From Mesorhizobium erdmanii USDA 3471 (GTDB taxonomy: Bacteria; Pseudomonadota; Alphaproteobacteria; Rhizobiales; Rhizobiaceae): a stretch of DNA of 64,000 bases. Below, piece after piece: positions 25,833 through 35,998 of the stretch. Made by a program: the position numbers and the translations under genes. The notes below the pieces were generated by a model that saw only the letters and a list, made by a program, of their open reading frames with translations, had not been told where the DNA came from and did not search any database. The DNA is taken from NCBI RefSeq assembly GCF_000472705.1, contig NZ_AXAE01000026.1, positions 1-64,000 on the forward strand. Reading direction: 5' to 3'. The stretch's first letter is position 1. Each line of letters starts with the position of its first letter.

Positions 25833-26855
25833 ATGAAAAAAATCGGTTTCCTGTCATTCGGGCACTGGACGCCCTCGTCGCAATCGCAAGTGCGCTCGGC
25901 TTCGGATGCGCTGCTGCAATCCATCGATCTCGCGGTCGCGGCCGAGCAGCTCGGTGCCGACGGCGCCTATTTCCGCGTGCATCACTTTGCCCGCCAGCTT
26001 GCCTCGCCATTCCCGCTTTTGGCGGCGGTGGGCGCCAAGACCAGCCGTATCGAGATCGGTACCGCCGTCATCGACATGCGCTATGAGAATCCGCTCTACA
26101 TAGCCGAGGATGCGGGCGCCGCCGACATCATCGCCGGCGGCCGGCTGCAGCTCGGCATCAGCCGTGGCTCGCCCGAACAGGTGATCGATGGCTGGCGCTA
26201 TTTCGGCTACCAGCCGCAGGAAGGCAAAAGCGACGCCGACATGGCGCGGCATCATGCCGAGGTTTTCCTCGACACGCTGCGTGGCGAGGGCTTCGGCAAG
26301 CCCAATCCACGGCCGATGTTCCCCAACCCTCCGGGGCTGCTCAGGCTCGAGCCGCATTCGGAAGGTTTGCGTGAGCGCATCTGGTGGGGTGCGGCGACCA
26401 ACGCCACTTCGGAATGGGCGGCCAAGCTCGGCATGAACCTGCAGAGCTCGACGCTCAAATTCGACGAAAGCGGCAAGCCGTTCCACATCCAGCAGGCCGA
26501 ACAGATCCGGATCTATCGCGAGTCCTGGAAGGCGGCCGGGCACGAGCGCGAGCCGCGCGTCTCGGTCAGCCGCAGCATCTTCGCGCTGGTCGACGACCGC
26601 GACCGCGCCTATTTCGGGCGCGGCAATGAGAGCCGCGACCAGATCGGCTTCATCGAGGAGAATACGCGGGCGATCTTCGGCCGCAGCTATGCCGCCGAGC
26701 CGGACGTGCTGATCAAGGAGCTGGCGCAGGACGAGGCGATCGCCGAGGCAGACACGCTGCTGCTCACCGTGCCCAACCAGCTCGGCGTCGATTACAACGC
26801 CCATGTCCTCGAGGCGATCCTCACCCATGTCGCGCCGGCGCTGGGCTGGCGCTGA
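25833..26855 (+). CDS. LLM class flavin-dependent oxidoreductase
   Basis: A 340-residue luciferase-like monooxygenase opening MKKIGFLSFGHW. 'LAVAAEQLGADGAYFRVHHFARQ' (position of the conserved substrate-pocket His), the IEIGTAVIDMRYENPLYIAEDAG segment and GRLQLGISRGSP mark the F420/FMN barrel. It probably uses reduced FMN to oxygenate or oxidise a small substrate. It is divergent from the CoA-transferase gene with 109 bases between starts, and is followed in line by the ThuA gene. Substrate unknown. Confidence 0.88.
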   Translation: MKKIGFLSFGHWTPSSQSQVRSASDALLQSIDLAVAAEQLGADGAYFRVHHFARQLASPFPLLAAVGAKTSRIEIGTAVIDMRYENPLYIAEDAGAADIIAGGRLQLGISRGSPEQVIDGWRYFGYQPQEGKSDADMARHHAEVFLDTLRGEGFGKPNPRPMFPNPPGLLRLEPHSEGLRERIWWGAATNATSEWAAKLGMNLQSSTLKFDESGKPFHIQQAEQIRIYRESWKAAGHEREPRVSVSRSIFALVDDRDRAYFGRGNESRDQIGFIEENTRAIFGRSYAAEPDVLIKELAQDEAIAEADTLLLTVPNQLGVDYNAHVLEAILTHVAPALGWR

Positions 26856-26909
26856 CGGCCGCGCCATGTAACCATCGATCGCGGCGGGCGATTTGAGGAG
26901 GTTCAAGGC

Positions 26910-27557
26910 ATGGCGAAGACGGCCCTGATTGCCTGGGGCGGCTGGGAAGGCCATACGCCGGAGCGCAGCGCCAACATCATCCGTGCGCTGCTCCAGCGCA
27001 ACGGGTTTGATGTCACGCTGGGCGAAGGCACCGCGATGTTCGCCGACCCGGAATTGTCGTCATTCGATCTCATCGTGCCGGTCATCACCATGTCGACGAT
27101 CGAAAAGGCGGAGCTGCAGAACCTGACGCGTGCGGTTCGCGAAGGAAGCGGGCTCGGCGGCTTTCACGGCACGATGGGCGACAGTTTCCGCAACGAGCCG
27201 GACTATCAGTTCATGACAGGGGGCCAATGGGTCGCGCATCCCGGCAACATCATCGACTATGACGTGGTCATCACCCGGCCGGACGATCCGATCGTGAGCG
27301 GCATCAGAGATTTCGCCTACCGGTCGGAGCAGTATTACATGCATGTCGATCCCAGCAACGAGGTGCTGGCGACGACGACCTTCACCGAGGCGCATTTCCC
27401 GGGCATTGGCGGCGTCGTCATGCCGGTCGTCTGGAAGCGCCGCTATGGCGCGGGCAAAGTGTTCTACAGTTCGCTTGGGCACACGGCCGACGAGTTCGCG
27501 GTGCCGGAAATGGCGCTGATCGTGGAGCGTGGGCTGCTTTGGGCGGCACGGGGGTAG
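26910..27557 (+). CDS. ThuA domain-containing protein
   Basis: A 215-residue protein with the ThuA glutamine-amidotransferase-like fold. WGGWEGHTPE, then DLIVPVITM, GLGGFHGTMGDSFRN, the WVAHPG segment, YRSEQYYMHVDP and GKVFYSSLGHTADEF match family landmarks. ThuA proteins in rhizobia belong to trehalose or sugar catabolism, and related ones accompany sugar dehydrogenases. No sugar transporter is next to it here, so the role is uncertain. GAGGAGG-like ribosome-binding sequence precedes the ATG by about nine bases. Confidence 0.88.
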   Translation: MAKTALIAWGGWEGHTPERSANIIRALLQRNGFDVTLGEGTAMFADPELSSFDLIVPVITMSTIEKAELQNLTRAVREGSGLGGFHGTMGDSFRNEPDYQFMTGGQWVAHPGNIIDYDVVITRPDDPIVSGIRDFAYRSEQYYMHVDPSNEVLATTTFTEAHFPGIGGVVMPVVWKRRYGAGKVFYSSLGHTADEFAVPEMALIVERGLLWAARG

Positions 27558-27621
27558 GCACAAGCGAGGTTTCCAAGAAAGTCTCAGGCTGAATTCGCCG
27601 GAACGACCATGGAGATGCCAG

Positions 27622-27957
27622 ATGGATTCAAGGGAGAGCTGGTCCGCATCCGAGAAGAAGATCGCCCGCCAGGCCTTCGATACGGCCCTTGAGGCGACGC
27701 TTGCAAAGACGATGGCCGAGTTCAAGCGCAAGGCCAATGCCGCGACGGCGCCCTCCGAGATGTGGGAAGTCGAGGATTGGTTGCGCGATCAGCGGCGGGA
27801 CATCGACCAGAGGTTCGACTACCGGTATTCCCAACTTCTCGATGTCTTCGCAGGCCTCATTTTCACAGGGCGCATGGACGAAGATCTCATTGCCGGCTTA
27901 TCGCCTGACAAGCTGGAAACGATCCGCTCATACATCGCCTTCGCCGCCAGTCGTTAA
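27622..27957 (+). CDS. Fluorescence recovery protein (FRP)-like protein
   Basis: A 111-residue all-helical protein. The pattern WSASE...A..AF..A.E, then MWEVEDWLRDQRRDID, FDYRYSQLLDVFAGLI and LSPDKLETIR corresponds closely to the cyanobacterial fluorescence recovery protein, which resets orange carotenoid protein. The functional positions Trp, Asp and Arg of FRP (W50, D54, R60) fall on W48, D52 and R58 here, while FRP His53 is Glu. No orange-carotenoid-protein gene is in the window. FRP-like genes are known outside cyanobacteria with unknown role. It sits alone between ThuA and a VOC gene. Confidence 0.75.
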   Translation: MDSRESWSASEKKIARQAFDTALEATLAKTMAEFKRKANAATAPSEMWEVEDWLRDQRRDIDQRFDYRYSQLLDVFAGLIFTGRMDEDLIAGLSPDKLETIRSYIAFAASR

Positions 27958-27967
27958 GTCTCGGGCT

Positions 27968-28387
27968 TTACCAGTCGGCGACTCGGTCGCCGCCGGTGAA
28001 CTGCGCGCTCTTCGCGGTATATTCGAACAGTTCGATCTTCACGCCATTGGGGTCGCTGAGCCAGGCCTGGCAGGTGTCGTCGCAGGCAAGTTTCCTGGCG
28101 GTGACCGCTACGCCCTTCGACTTGATATGCGCGATCGCGGCGTCGATATCCTCCACCTCCAGGCAGAAGTGGTTGATCTGGTCCATCTCGCTGAACCGCG
28201 CGCCGTCCTTCCGGAATACCTCGACATGGCTGCGGCCGCCGCAATTGAGGTAGAAACCGAAAACCTTGCCGTCGCGCAGGAAATTGAACTGGGTGTCCAT
28301 ACCAAGGACATCTTTGTAGAAATGCCGCGTCTCGTCGAGATCATTGGCGAAGATGCAGACATGGGCGAGTTGCTTGACTTTGATCAT
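27968..28387 (-). CDS. VOC family protein (glyoxalase/dioxygenase superfamily)
   Basis: A 139-residue vicinal-oxygen-chelate protein. It begins MIKVKQLAHVCIFANDLDETRHFYKDVLGM, with the first metal-ligand His in 'AHVCIFA'. 'NHFCLEVEDID' carries the second, and WLSDPNGVKIELFEY carries the ligand Glu. It would bind a divalent metal and act as a lyase, isomerase or dioxygenase on a small substrate. The true start is 28387, as the family opening begins there. It is convergent with the FRP-like gene and divergent from a hypothetical gene. Confidence 0.88.
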   Translation of the reverse strand: MIKVKQLAHVCIFANDLDETRHFYKDVLGMDTQFNFLRDGKVFGFYLNCGGRSHVEVFRKDGARFSEMDQINHFCLEVEDIDAAIAHIKSKGVAVTARKLACDDTCQAWLSDPNGVKIELFEYTAKSAQFTGGDRVADW

Positions 28388-28605
28388 GGCTGGTTCCCAG
28401 ACTTGTACGAGGCCGCATGGTCGGTGGTGTGGCTGTGTAACACAAGCCGCGTCGATCTTCGCTGCCCCCACGGGTGCGGAACCAGACAGGCCGGCCAACT
28501 GGTCATGCATTGCGCCGTCCAATCCCGGTGGTGTCCGTGCGCCTGCTGTAGCTGGAAAACCCGCCGCTGTCGCACTACCATCCCGGCATGGCAAAGGGGG
28601 ATGGA

Positions 28606-29016
28606 ATGGATCATCAGCGAACTGTTTTTTTGGTCGGAGGGGGTACGGGTGGAGACGAGGAAGCCGTATTTACACTGCATGTCGAGGGCGCCGTCTGCAG
28701 CTTGACATGCGCTTACCGGGACAAGGTGATCAAGGCCGAAGAGGAGGACTTTTTCGAAGCTCTGTTTCAAATCCGTCAGGGGCTCGAAGTCGACGGTTTG
28801 CTGCCTTTTTGTTACGGAGCGAGTGCCAATGTTTATCCCGAAAATACTGTGATGGAAAAGAGTCGTGGATTGATGGCCTGCAAGGTGAAGATGGGGCAAC
28901 TTCCTCAAAAGACCGACCTGGTCGACATATTCGACGACGGCCCTGATGTGATCCCGGTCTTTGTGCACATGCATCAGGAGTTTTGGGAAGAATGGCTGGC
29001 TTCGCTGCCCTCTTAG
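28606..29016 (+). CDS. Hypothetical protein, 136 aa
   Basis: The ATG at 28606 has AGGGGG six bases upstream, better than the ATG at 28588. The protein is acidic, with FFEALFQIRQGLEVDGLLPFCYGASANVYP in the middle and EFWEEWLASL at the end, and no signal peptide or membrane segment. The layout (a short acidic protein with a Tyr/Pro-rich centre) is reminiscent of polymorphic-toxin immunity proteins, but no toxin is adjacent and I do not assign a family. Base composition looks slightly lower in GC than its neighbours. Confidence 0.65.
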   Translation: MDHQRTVFLVGGGTGGDEEAVFTLHVEGAVCSLTCAYRDKVIKAEEEDFFEALFQIRQGLEVDGLLPFCYGASANVYPENTVMEKSRGLMACKVKMGQLPQKTDLVDIFDDGPDVIPVFVHMHQEFWEEWLASLPS

Positions 29017-29025
29017 TGGCCGGTC

Positions 29026-31047
29026 TCATCTTATCCCGCCGGTGACCACAAAGGCGCCGGCGGTGCGTCCATCTCCCAGCCGTACCACCGCTGTGACGAT
29101 CGAGCCGTAGGAGCCGCGCCAGACGCTGTGGAGCCGCTTATGCTCGGCGGCTGGAACGGAGGCGCTCCCGCTGAAGCGCGTGCCGCTTCGCTGCATTGCC
29201 ACCGCCGCTCCGTTGACATGTACCTTGATGGCGGCGTTCGCGGCTTCGGCTTCCTCAGCGGGCAGGTCGAGCGTGATGGTTATCTCATCCTGATTCCTGA
29301 AGGTTCGCACCTCGGCGGTCAGCGCGATTGCAGGCGAAGGCGCTTTGATAGGCTGAATGTCCCGAACCAAAAACACATCATCGGGCAGTTCCGGCGTGCG
29401 CGGCGGGCTGGTGCGGCGCTGGGTGGCGCGCTCGAAGTCACCGGCCATGCGCAGCAGTCTTTCGTCGTCATAGGCCTTGCCGGCGAAAGTCAGGCCGACC
29501 GGCATGCCGATGTCGGCCATGGTGCCCATCGGCACGGTGACGGTCGGGATGCCGAAATGGCGCCAGACCAGATTGCCGTTGGCGACCCAGGTGCCGTTGC
29601 GCCAGGCAAGGTCGGCCGACGCCTCCTTGATGTCGGCGTCGGCCGGGCCGACATCGGCGGCGGCTGGCAGGACCACGGCGTCGATGCCTTGCGCGTCGAG
29701 CCAGTCCTCGAAATCGATGCGCCGTGTCGCTTCCAGCCCCCTCAGGCCGTCGTCGAGCGTCGGAATATCAGCCATGGGCGTGATGCCGGATTTCGCGCGC
29801 TCGACATACTCCCCCAGGTCGAAGCCGCCTTCGTAGCGGTCCGGCAGCGTGCCCGGCGGCTGCGGAAAGATTTTCGGACCGTCGACCGAGGCGAGATCGG
29901 GCAGCGTCGGGTCGGCATTGGCGCGTAGGAAATCGTCCCAGCCCCAGATGCAGAGGTCCCATATTTCGCGGTCGGCGAAATCCGGCGGCAACAGCCCGCG
30001 CTCGGCCATGGTGCGCGCGCCGGGGCGGTCGCGTTCGTAATTGGAGACGACAGGAAAGTCGACCTCCACCGCCTCGGCGCCCAGCCTTCTAAGGTCGGCG
30101 GCTGCCTGTTCCCATAGCGCAAGCACCGAGGCCCGGGTTTCGATCGGCCGATCGGCCCCGTTATCGCGGCCGATATACATGCGAGGCACGCCGAGCCGTT
30201 TGCCCTTCAATGAGCCCGCCAGAGCCAGCTCGGTGTAGCGTCGCGGCCGCAACTCGGCGCTTTTCGGCAGCGCGATCCAGGGCTGCGCGCGCCAGAAATC
30301 GCCCCGCGTTTCCGGATCGTCGGCGACGATCACGTCGAGCAGTTCGAGCATGTCGGGCACGCTGCGCGTGTGCGGCACCACGACGTCCATGGTCGGCACC
30401 AGCGGCCAGTTGCCGCGCACGGAAATGACGCCGCGCGACGGCGTGTAGGCGACCAGCGCGTTGTTGGTGGCCGGCGCGCGCCCGGACGACCAGGTTTCCT
30501 CGCCGAGCCCGAAGGCGCAGAAACTGGCCGCCGTTGCCGTGCCCGAGCCGTTTGACGAGCCCGACGCGAAGGCGGCCGTCAGATAGCCGGCATTGTAGGG
30601 GCTTTCGGCGCGGCCGTAGACGCCGCGCTGCATGCCGCCATTGGCCATTGGCGGCATGTTGGTGAGGCCGATCAGCACGGCGCCGCCGGCGCGCAGCCGG
30701 GCAATGGTGAAGGCGTCCTCATTGGCGACGAGATGTTCGAAGGCTGGCGATCCGGCGGCCACCGTCAGGCCTTTGACCTTGTAGCTGTCCTTGGCGGTGT
30801 AGGGGATGCCGTCGAGGGGGCCGAGCGTGGCACCATCGCGCCGCCGCCGGTCGGAAGCGGCCGCTTCCTCGAACATATCAGGATTGAGCACGGGGACGGC
30901 GTTGAGGCTGATGCCATGGCGGTCGAAATGCGCGATGCGCCTGAGATAGGCCGCGACCAGTTCGACGCTGGTCGCCGTGCCGTCATCGAGCGCGCGGCGC
31001 AGTTGCTCGATCGTCGCTTCGACGAGATGAAGGCTGGCATCGGTCAT
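29026..31047 (-). CDS. Amidase with C-terminal extension
   Basis: A 673-residue amidase-signature enzyme. The catalytic Lys is in YTAKDSYKVKG near residue 86, the bridging Ser in ASGSSNGSG near 150, and the nucleophile region is ETWSSGRAPA, a variant of the usual TDTGGSIR. Family members are typically about 450-550 residues, so the last 110 residues (from about 560, 'AIALTAEVRTFRNQDEITITLDLP') look like an added beta-sandwich domain. The start ATG is at 31047. It would hydrolyse an amide or carbamate; no signal peptide is seen. It stands alone between two minus-strand genes. Confidence 0.85.
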   Translation of the reverse strand: MTDASLHLVEATIEQLRRALDDGTATSVELVAAYLRRIAHFDRHGISLNAVPVLNPDMFEEAAASDRRRRDGATLGPLDGIPYTAKDSYKVKGLTVAAGSPAFEHLVANEDAFTIARLRAGGAVLIGLTNMPPMANGGMQRGVYGRAESPYNAGYLTAAFASGSSNGSGTATAASFCAFGLGEETWSSGRAPATNNALVAYTPSRGVISVRGNWPLVPTMDVVVPHTRSVPDMLELLDVIVADDPETRGDFWRAQPWIALPKSAELRPRRYTELALAGSLKGKRLGVPRMYIGRDNGADRPIETRASVLALWEQAAADLRRLGAEAVEVDFPVVSNYERDRPGARTMAERGLLPPDFADREIWDLCIWGWDDFLRANADPTLPDLASVDGPKIFPQPPGTLPDRYEGGFDLGEYVERAKSGITPMADIPTLDDGLRGLEATRRIDFEDWLDAQGIDAVVLPAAADVGPADADIKEASADLAWRNGTWVANGNLVWRHFGIPTVTVPMGTMADIGMPVGLTFAGKAYDDERLLRMAGDFERATQRRTSPPRTPELPDDVFLVRDIQPIKAPSPAIALTAEVRTFRNQDEITITLDLPAEEAEAANAAIKVHVNGAAVAMQRSGTRFSGSASVPAAEHKRLHSVWRGSYGSIVTAVVRLGDGRTAGAFVVTGGIR

Positions 31048-31163
31048 CGCTGGTTCCAGGCTGTTGTTTCCACGCCATGGATGAGCGAGCCCGCCGGCTT
31101 CGGCAAGAGCCAATCATCAATCTCTGTCGGAACATGTTCCTGCCGACACCTTGCCGGCAGTAC

Positions 31164-32249
31164 TCAACGCCCGCCGCTTTCCTTCATCTTCTCGATGATA
31201 CCTGCCATCAGCGCCAGGTCGCGGCGGGAATCGGCGAGGTCGGTCAGCGGCTTGGTGCCCTCGATGATGTGGCGGTGGAAAATCTCCAGCTCGTTGGAAA
31301 AGGCATCGCCATAGAGCGGGCCGAAGCTTTTGGTCACCGGGCCGAGCGGGCCGGCGTCGGTCACTTCCAGCCGGGTCGGCAGGCTGCGGATATAGGGCGT
31401 GTCGTAGATGATGCGCACGCGCCTGGTGTTGGAGCGTATCTCGATCATGGCGTCGAACAGGCCGAGATCGTCGACCACCGCGTCGTAGAGACAGGCGAAA
31501 TGGCCGTAGTCGAAGGTGACCGAGGTGTTGGCGCCGCCATTGGTGCGGTGGGCGGCGACCACGCCCGCCGGCTCGCCGATCAGCCCGCGCATCGCCGAGA
31601 TGTGATGCGAGGACAGCGCCGTCAGCCCACGATAGGCGCGCACCAGGTCGGCGGGCGCATCGGCGCCGACGACTTCGCGGATCAGCGCGTCGCGCTCCCT
31701 GGCGCCGCGCGCCAGGAGGGCAGGGTCGATGTCGTTGGGGTAGAGGATATTCTGGCTCTTCTTGAGGAAATGCCGGCCCTCCGAGATCAGGTCGAAGATG
31801 CGGACATGGGTGATGTCGGCATGGGCGGGCAACTCGTCCCTGGCCTTGAGATAGGCCGGCGCGTAGCGGCGCATGTAGCCGACGAAGAGGGTCTTCCTGT
31901 AGGCCGGCATCAGCGCCAGCAACTCGTCGATCTCGCGCACGGTGAGACAAGCGGGCTTTTCCAAGAGGATGTGCTTGTCGGCTTGCATGGCGGCGCGCAC
32001 GAAGCGGCTGTGCGTGTCGTCGGACGACAGCACGAAGACCACGTCGATATCAGGCGAGTTGATCAGCGCCTCGGCGCTGTCATAGGCTTTCACGCCTGCA
32101 TATTGCGACGTTATCAGCGCCACCAGACTCGGCGAGACGTCGTGAACGCCCGCTATCTGCCAGCGGTCGCGCTGGTCCGCCAGCACAGGCAGATGGATCG
32201 ACTGCGCGACCTCGCCAAGACCCACAAGCCCGACACGAAATGGTGCCAC
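31164..32249 (-). CDS. Gfo/Idh/MocA family oxidoreductase
   Basis: A 361-residue NAD(P)-dependent sugar or polyol dehydrogenase. FRVGLVGLGEVAQ is the Rossmann motif, and the conserved EKPACLTV holds the family EKP with catalytic Lys near residue 97. The GTG at 32249 is chosen because GGGAG lies seven bases upstream, while a TTG six bases earlier would be too close to it. It follows the sugar importer on the same strand after 68 bases, so it probably acts on the imported sugar, and a PfkB kinase lies 1 kb upstream of the importer. Confidence 0.87.
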   Translation of the reverse strand: MAPFRVGLVGLGEVAQSIHLPVLADQRDRWQIAGVHDVSPSLVALITSQYAGVKAYDSAEALINSPDIDVVFVLSSDDTHSRFVRAAMQADKHILLEKPACLTVREIDELLALMPAYRKTLFVGYMRRYAPAYLKARDELPAHADITHVRIFDLISEGRHFLKKSQNILYPNDIDPALLARGARERDALIREVVGADAPADLVRAYRGLTALSSHHISAMRGLIGEPAGVVAAHRTNGGANTSVTFDYGHFACLYDAVVDDLGLFDAMIEIRSNTRRVRIIYDTPYIRSLPTRLEVTDAGPLGPVTKSFGPLYGDAFSNELEIFHRHIIEGTKPLTDLADSRRDLALMAGIIEKMKESGGR

Positions 32250-32317
32250 GCGCAAACTCCCTCTACTTCAAGCCTGTGCCGGCCAGGACGGCCAGCACGT
32301 GTTTCAACGTCCGGCAA

Positions 32318-33078
<761 letters not shown>

Positions 33079-33082
<4 letters not shown>

Positions 33083-34083
33083 TTCTGGTACCGCATGATC
33101 AGTGCCGCCAGCACCACGATGGCGCCCACGGCGAGTGGTTGGTAGAAGGCCGAGACGCTGAGCAGCGTCAGCCCGTTGACCAGCGCGGTAAGCATCAAGG
33201 CGCCGATGGCCGGGCCGAGGATCGAGGCGCGACCGCCGAACAGGCTGACGCCACCCAGCACCACCGCCGCCACCGAATTCAGGAGCAGGCTGGTGTTGAT
33301 CAGCGGCTCGGCAGAGCCGATACGCGCCACCAGCAGGATCGCCGCGATGCCGGCACAGAAACCCGAAATGGTGTAGGCGGCGATCTTGACGCGGTTGGTG
33401 CGGATGCCGAGTGCGCCGGCGCTCTCGGTCTGGCCGCCGGTTGCCAGCAGATGGACGCCGAAGCGCGTGTGGTAGAGGGCGATGTGCGCGACGATGACGG
33501 CTGATATCGCCACCCAGACCGGATAGCCGAACGGTCCGAACGAGCCCGAGGCGAGCTTCAGCAGGAAGGTCGAGCCGACCATGGTCGGCTCGCCGCCCGA
33601 CAATATCAGGCCAAGCCCGGTGATGGCCGACAACGTGCCGAGCGTCACCACGAAGTCGGGGATCTTTCCAACGGTGATGATGAGGCCGTTGAGGAAGCCG
33701 ATGGCGCTGGTGGCCAGCACCGCCAGGACACAGGCGATGAGGATGCCGTAGCCCGCCGCGTTGACGAGGCCAAGGACGATGGCGCCGAACATGACGGCCG
33801 CCGCCAGCGACAGGTCGATGCCCGAGGTCGCCACGACAAAGGTCTGGCCGATCGACAGCACGACCAGGATCGCCGATGCCAGCAGCAATGCCTGCAGGTT
33901 GGCGACGCTGAGGAAGACCGGCTGGGCAATGCCGAAGATGATGACGAGACCGACCAGGCCGACGACGGATGCCCAGTCGGCCCAGAAGGAAGGATCGAGG
34001 AGGAGAGCCGACAGGGAGGGACGGCTCTCCTCCGGCGCGCCCGCCGAATGGGCGGCGGGCGCGTTGTTGGTGGGGTTGCTCAC
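33079..34083 (-). CDS. Sugar ABC transporter permease
   Basis: A 334-residue RbsC-type inner-membrane protein with about nine hydrophobic segments, beginning near residue 35 after a soluble tail. 'ATSGIDLSLAAAVMFGAIVLG' is the family hallmark, and 'LGGVSLFGGRASILGPAIGAL' ends the conserved core. Overlaps of four bases with the genes on both sides show a tightly coupled operon. Confidence 0.9.
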
Positions 34084-35069
34084 TTCAGCATCTCACGCAG
34101 CGGATCGGGGTATTCGCCGCCGGGGCGCGGGAAGTTTTTCAGCGAGGCCTCGGCATTGTCCTTGTTGATCAGAAGCACGGGGGCGGGGACGTAGGCAGGC
34201 AGTTGCTTGCCCTTGACCGCCGCCTTGCAGGCCTCGACGCCCATGGCGCCGACGACATAGGGATATTGGGCGACGGTGGCGGAGAGTTCGCCCGCCGCGA
34301 CCGATTTGAGGGCGTCGACGATGCCGTCGAGGCCGATCACCTTGACGTCCTTGCCGGAGGTCTGCACGGCGCGTTCGACGCCGAGCGCCATGATATCGTT
34401 GGCGGCGAAGAAGCCGGCGAGATCGGGGTGTGCCGCCAGGATGTCGGTGGCGGCCGTCAGTGCCTTCTCACGATCCCAGTCGGCGCTTACCATCACCACC
34501 ACCTCGAGCTTGCCTTCGACGGCCTGCTTGAAGCCCTTGATGCGGGCATTGGAGCCGACATCGCCGACAATGCCGGCGACCAACGCGACCTTGCCGCCCT
34601 TCGGCACCAGCTTCAGCATCTCCTCGCCGGCCAGCGCGCCGGCGGCGACATTGTCGGTGCCGATATAGGTGGAGACGGCAAAGCCGGCGGCCTTGGCCTG
34701 CTCGGCGTCGATGGTCGAGTCGATGTTGACGATCGGCTTCTTCTTCTGAGCGACCGGCACCAGCGCCTGGACGAGGTTGGAAACGCTGATCGGGTTGACC
34801 AGGTAGCAGTCGAAATCCTGCAGCGCCATGGCGGTCAGGCGATCGGCCTGGCCGGTGGCGTCGCCCATGTTGGCGGCGGCCTGCACGGTGACGCCGACGC
34901 CGTCGGCCTTGGCCTGTTCCTCGATACCCTTCTGCATGGTCTGGAAGAAGGGGTTGTCGAGGCCTTTGACGATGGCCGCGACCTTGGCCGCGTCCTCCGC
35001 ATGTGCAGGGATCGAGACGATGGTTGCCAAAAGGCCCGCGCCAAGCGTCAGGCCGTTGAAGATGCGCAT
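34080..35069 (-). CDS. Sugar ABC transporter substrate-binding protein
   Basis: A 329-residue periplasmic protein of the ribose-binding type-1 fold. The signal peptide (MRIFNGLTLGAGLLATIVSIPAHA) is cleaved near residue 24. 'VKGLDNPFFQTMQKGIEEQAKADG' and 'AFFAANDIMALGVERA' regions match RbsB-like proteins. It is the first gene of the operon, as usual for the abundant binding protein. A promoter is expected in the AT-rich region near 35300, 230 bases upstream. The sugar is unknown. Confidence 0.9.
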   Translation of the reverse strand: MRIFNGLTLGAGLLATIVSIPAHAEDAAKVAAIVKGLDNPFFQTMQKGIEEQAKADGVGVTVQAAANMGDATGQADRLTAMALQDFDCYLVNPISVSNLVQALVPVAQKKKPIVNIDSTIDAEQAKAAGFAVSTYIGTDNVAAGALAGEEMLKLVPKGGKVALVAGIVGDVGSNARIKGFKQAVEGKLEVVVMVSADWDREKALTAATDILAAHPDLAGFFAANDIMALGVERAVQTSGKDVKVIGLDGIVDALKSVAAGELSATVAQYPYVVGAMGVEACKAAVKGKQLPAYVPAPVLLINKDNAEASLKNFPRPGGEYPDPLREMLK

Positions 35070-35300
35070 GTGTTCCTCCGCTTCTTGTTCGTTTGATGTG
35101 TCTCATTGGCAAGCCATCGCGCGCGGCCGCGCATGGCGGTGCTGCGAGAACCATGCCGGGATTGGCAACGGCGCGCGGCCTGCGGCCCAGCGATCTTCTC
35201 GCGGACAACGGACCCGATCGGGACGTTTCCCATGCCAGGCATTTCTCCTCCCAGAGCGCTGACCTAGCCCCATCAGCGTTTGCGCATGTTTGATAAAAAA

Positions 35301-35314
35301 TTGACACGCGTCAA
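35301..35314. promoter_or_regulatory. TTGAC-N4-GTCAA inverted repeat in AT-rich promoter region
   Basis: TTGACACGCGTCAA is an imperfect palindrome (TTGAC-N4-GTCAA) embedded in the most AT-rich 60 bases of the area. The left half is also a perfect -35 hexamer TTGACA, with AATGAT 16 bases on as a weak -10. It lies 232 bases upstream of the sugar-binding-protein gene and could be a LacI-type or other operator. Only the symmetry is seen. Confidence 0.35.
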
Positions 35315-35474
35315 GATTTAAAAATGATGCGCAGCGATTTTAACGATGTCTCCAAGGGCATCGCCCGCGTGCAACTGCGGTCCGCCAGTTTACCTCTGCA
35401 AAAAAACTTCCACCCCCATGCAACCTCCGATGGACGCGTGCGTTAGAGGCTTTCGGGGGGTGGAGAGGTTTGCA

Positions 35475-35720
35475 TTGCACAGTTTTGAGATCCTGCTCGA
35501 GCCGACAGGCACCTATTCCATCTTCGACACATCCACGGAATTGCCGACAATTGTGCAGGACAAGATCCTGATCGGGCTCAGTCGGCACGAAGTACCGTTG
35601 GCCCTGATTGCGGTCATGGAGGCGCACGGCGAGCTCTGGGCGCTCCCGTCACTGTCGTCGCTGAGCAACTGTCAGACAAATAATAGAGATCGGACATGCC
35701 AAGACGACTTGCAAGCGTAG
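35475..35720 (+). CDS. Hypothetical small protein, 81 aa
   Basis: The frame is open from 35346, but GGAGAGG sits six bases before a TTG at 35475, which gives HSFEILLEPTGTYSIFDTSTELP at the start. The protein is neutral and has a helical-looking centre with GLSRHEVPLALIAVMEAHGE. No family is recognised. ATG starts at 35418 and 35430 are alternatives with weaker sites. Coding status is uncertain. Outside this frame, I see no other gene in 35070-35797. Confidence 0.4.
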   Translation: MHSFEILLEPTGTYSIFDTSTELPTIVQDKILIGLSRHEVPLALIAVMEAHGELWALPSLSSLSNCQTNNRDRTCQDDLQA

Positions 35721-35797
35721 GCTAAAGCTCGCAGAAGTTGCGGTAAAAGCCTACCATAAAAGAAAACTATTCCGTCATCCAGCATGAAGGGGGAATC

Positions 35798-35998
35798 ATG
35801 CCTGACCAGAATACCTTGATCCGCGCGGCCATCGGACGACTGCTTTCCGAGAAAACCGGAGTCGCGGTCATTTCCATGAGCGAGACCATCAACGAACTGC
35901 TTGAGATGACCGGTGCGGCACTGACCGTCGAAACCCTGCAGGACCTGCTGCTGGAAATGGCCGAAGCGCGCGGGATGACGGTCGCGCTCGATGTTTAG
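35798..35998 (+). CDS. Hypothetical small protein, 66 aa
   Basis: A short gene with AAGGGGG five bases before the ATG. The product has two helical stretches, 'TLIRAAIGRLLSEKTG' and 'ETLQDLLLEMAEARGM', is mildly acidic, and has no Cys, signal or membrane segment. It could be a small dimeric helical protein. No function can be assigned. It follows the previous small frame after 77 bases. Confidence 0.6.
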   Translation: MPDQNTLIRAAIGRLLSEKTGVAVISMSETINELLEMTGAALTVETLQDLLLEMAEARGMTVALDV

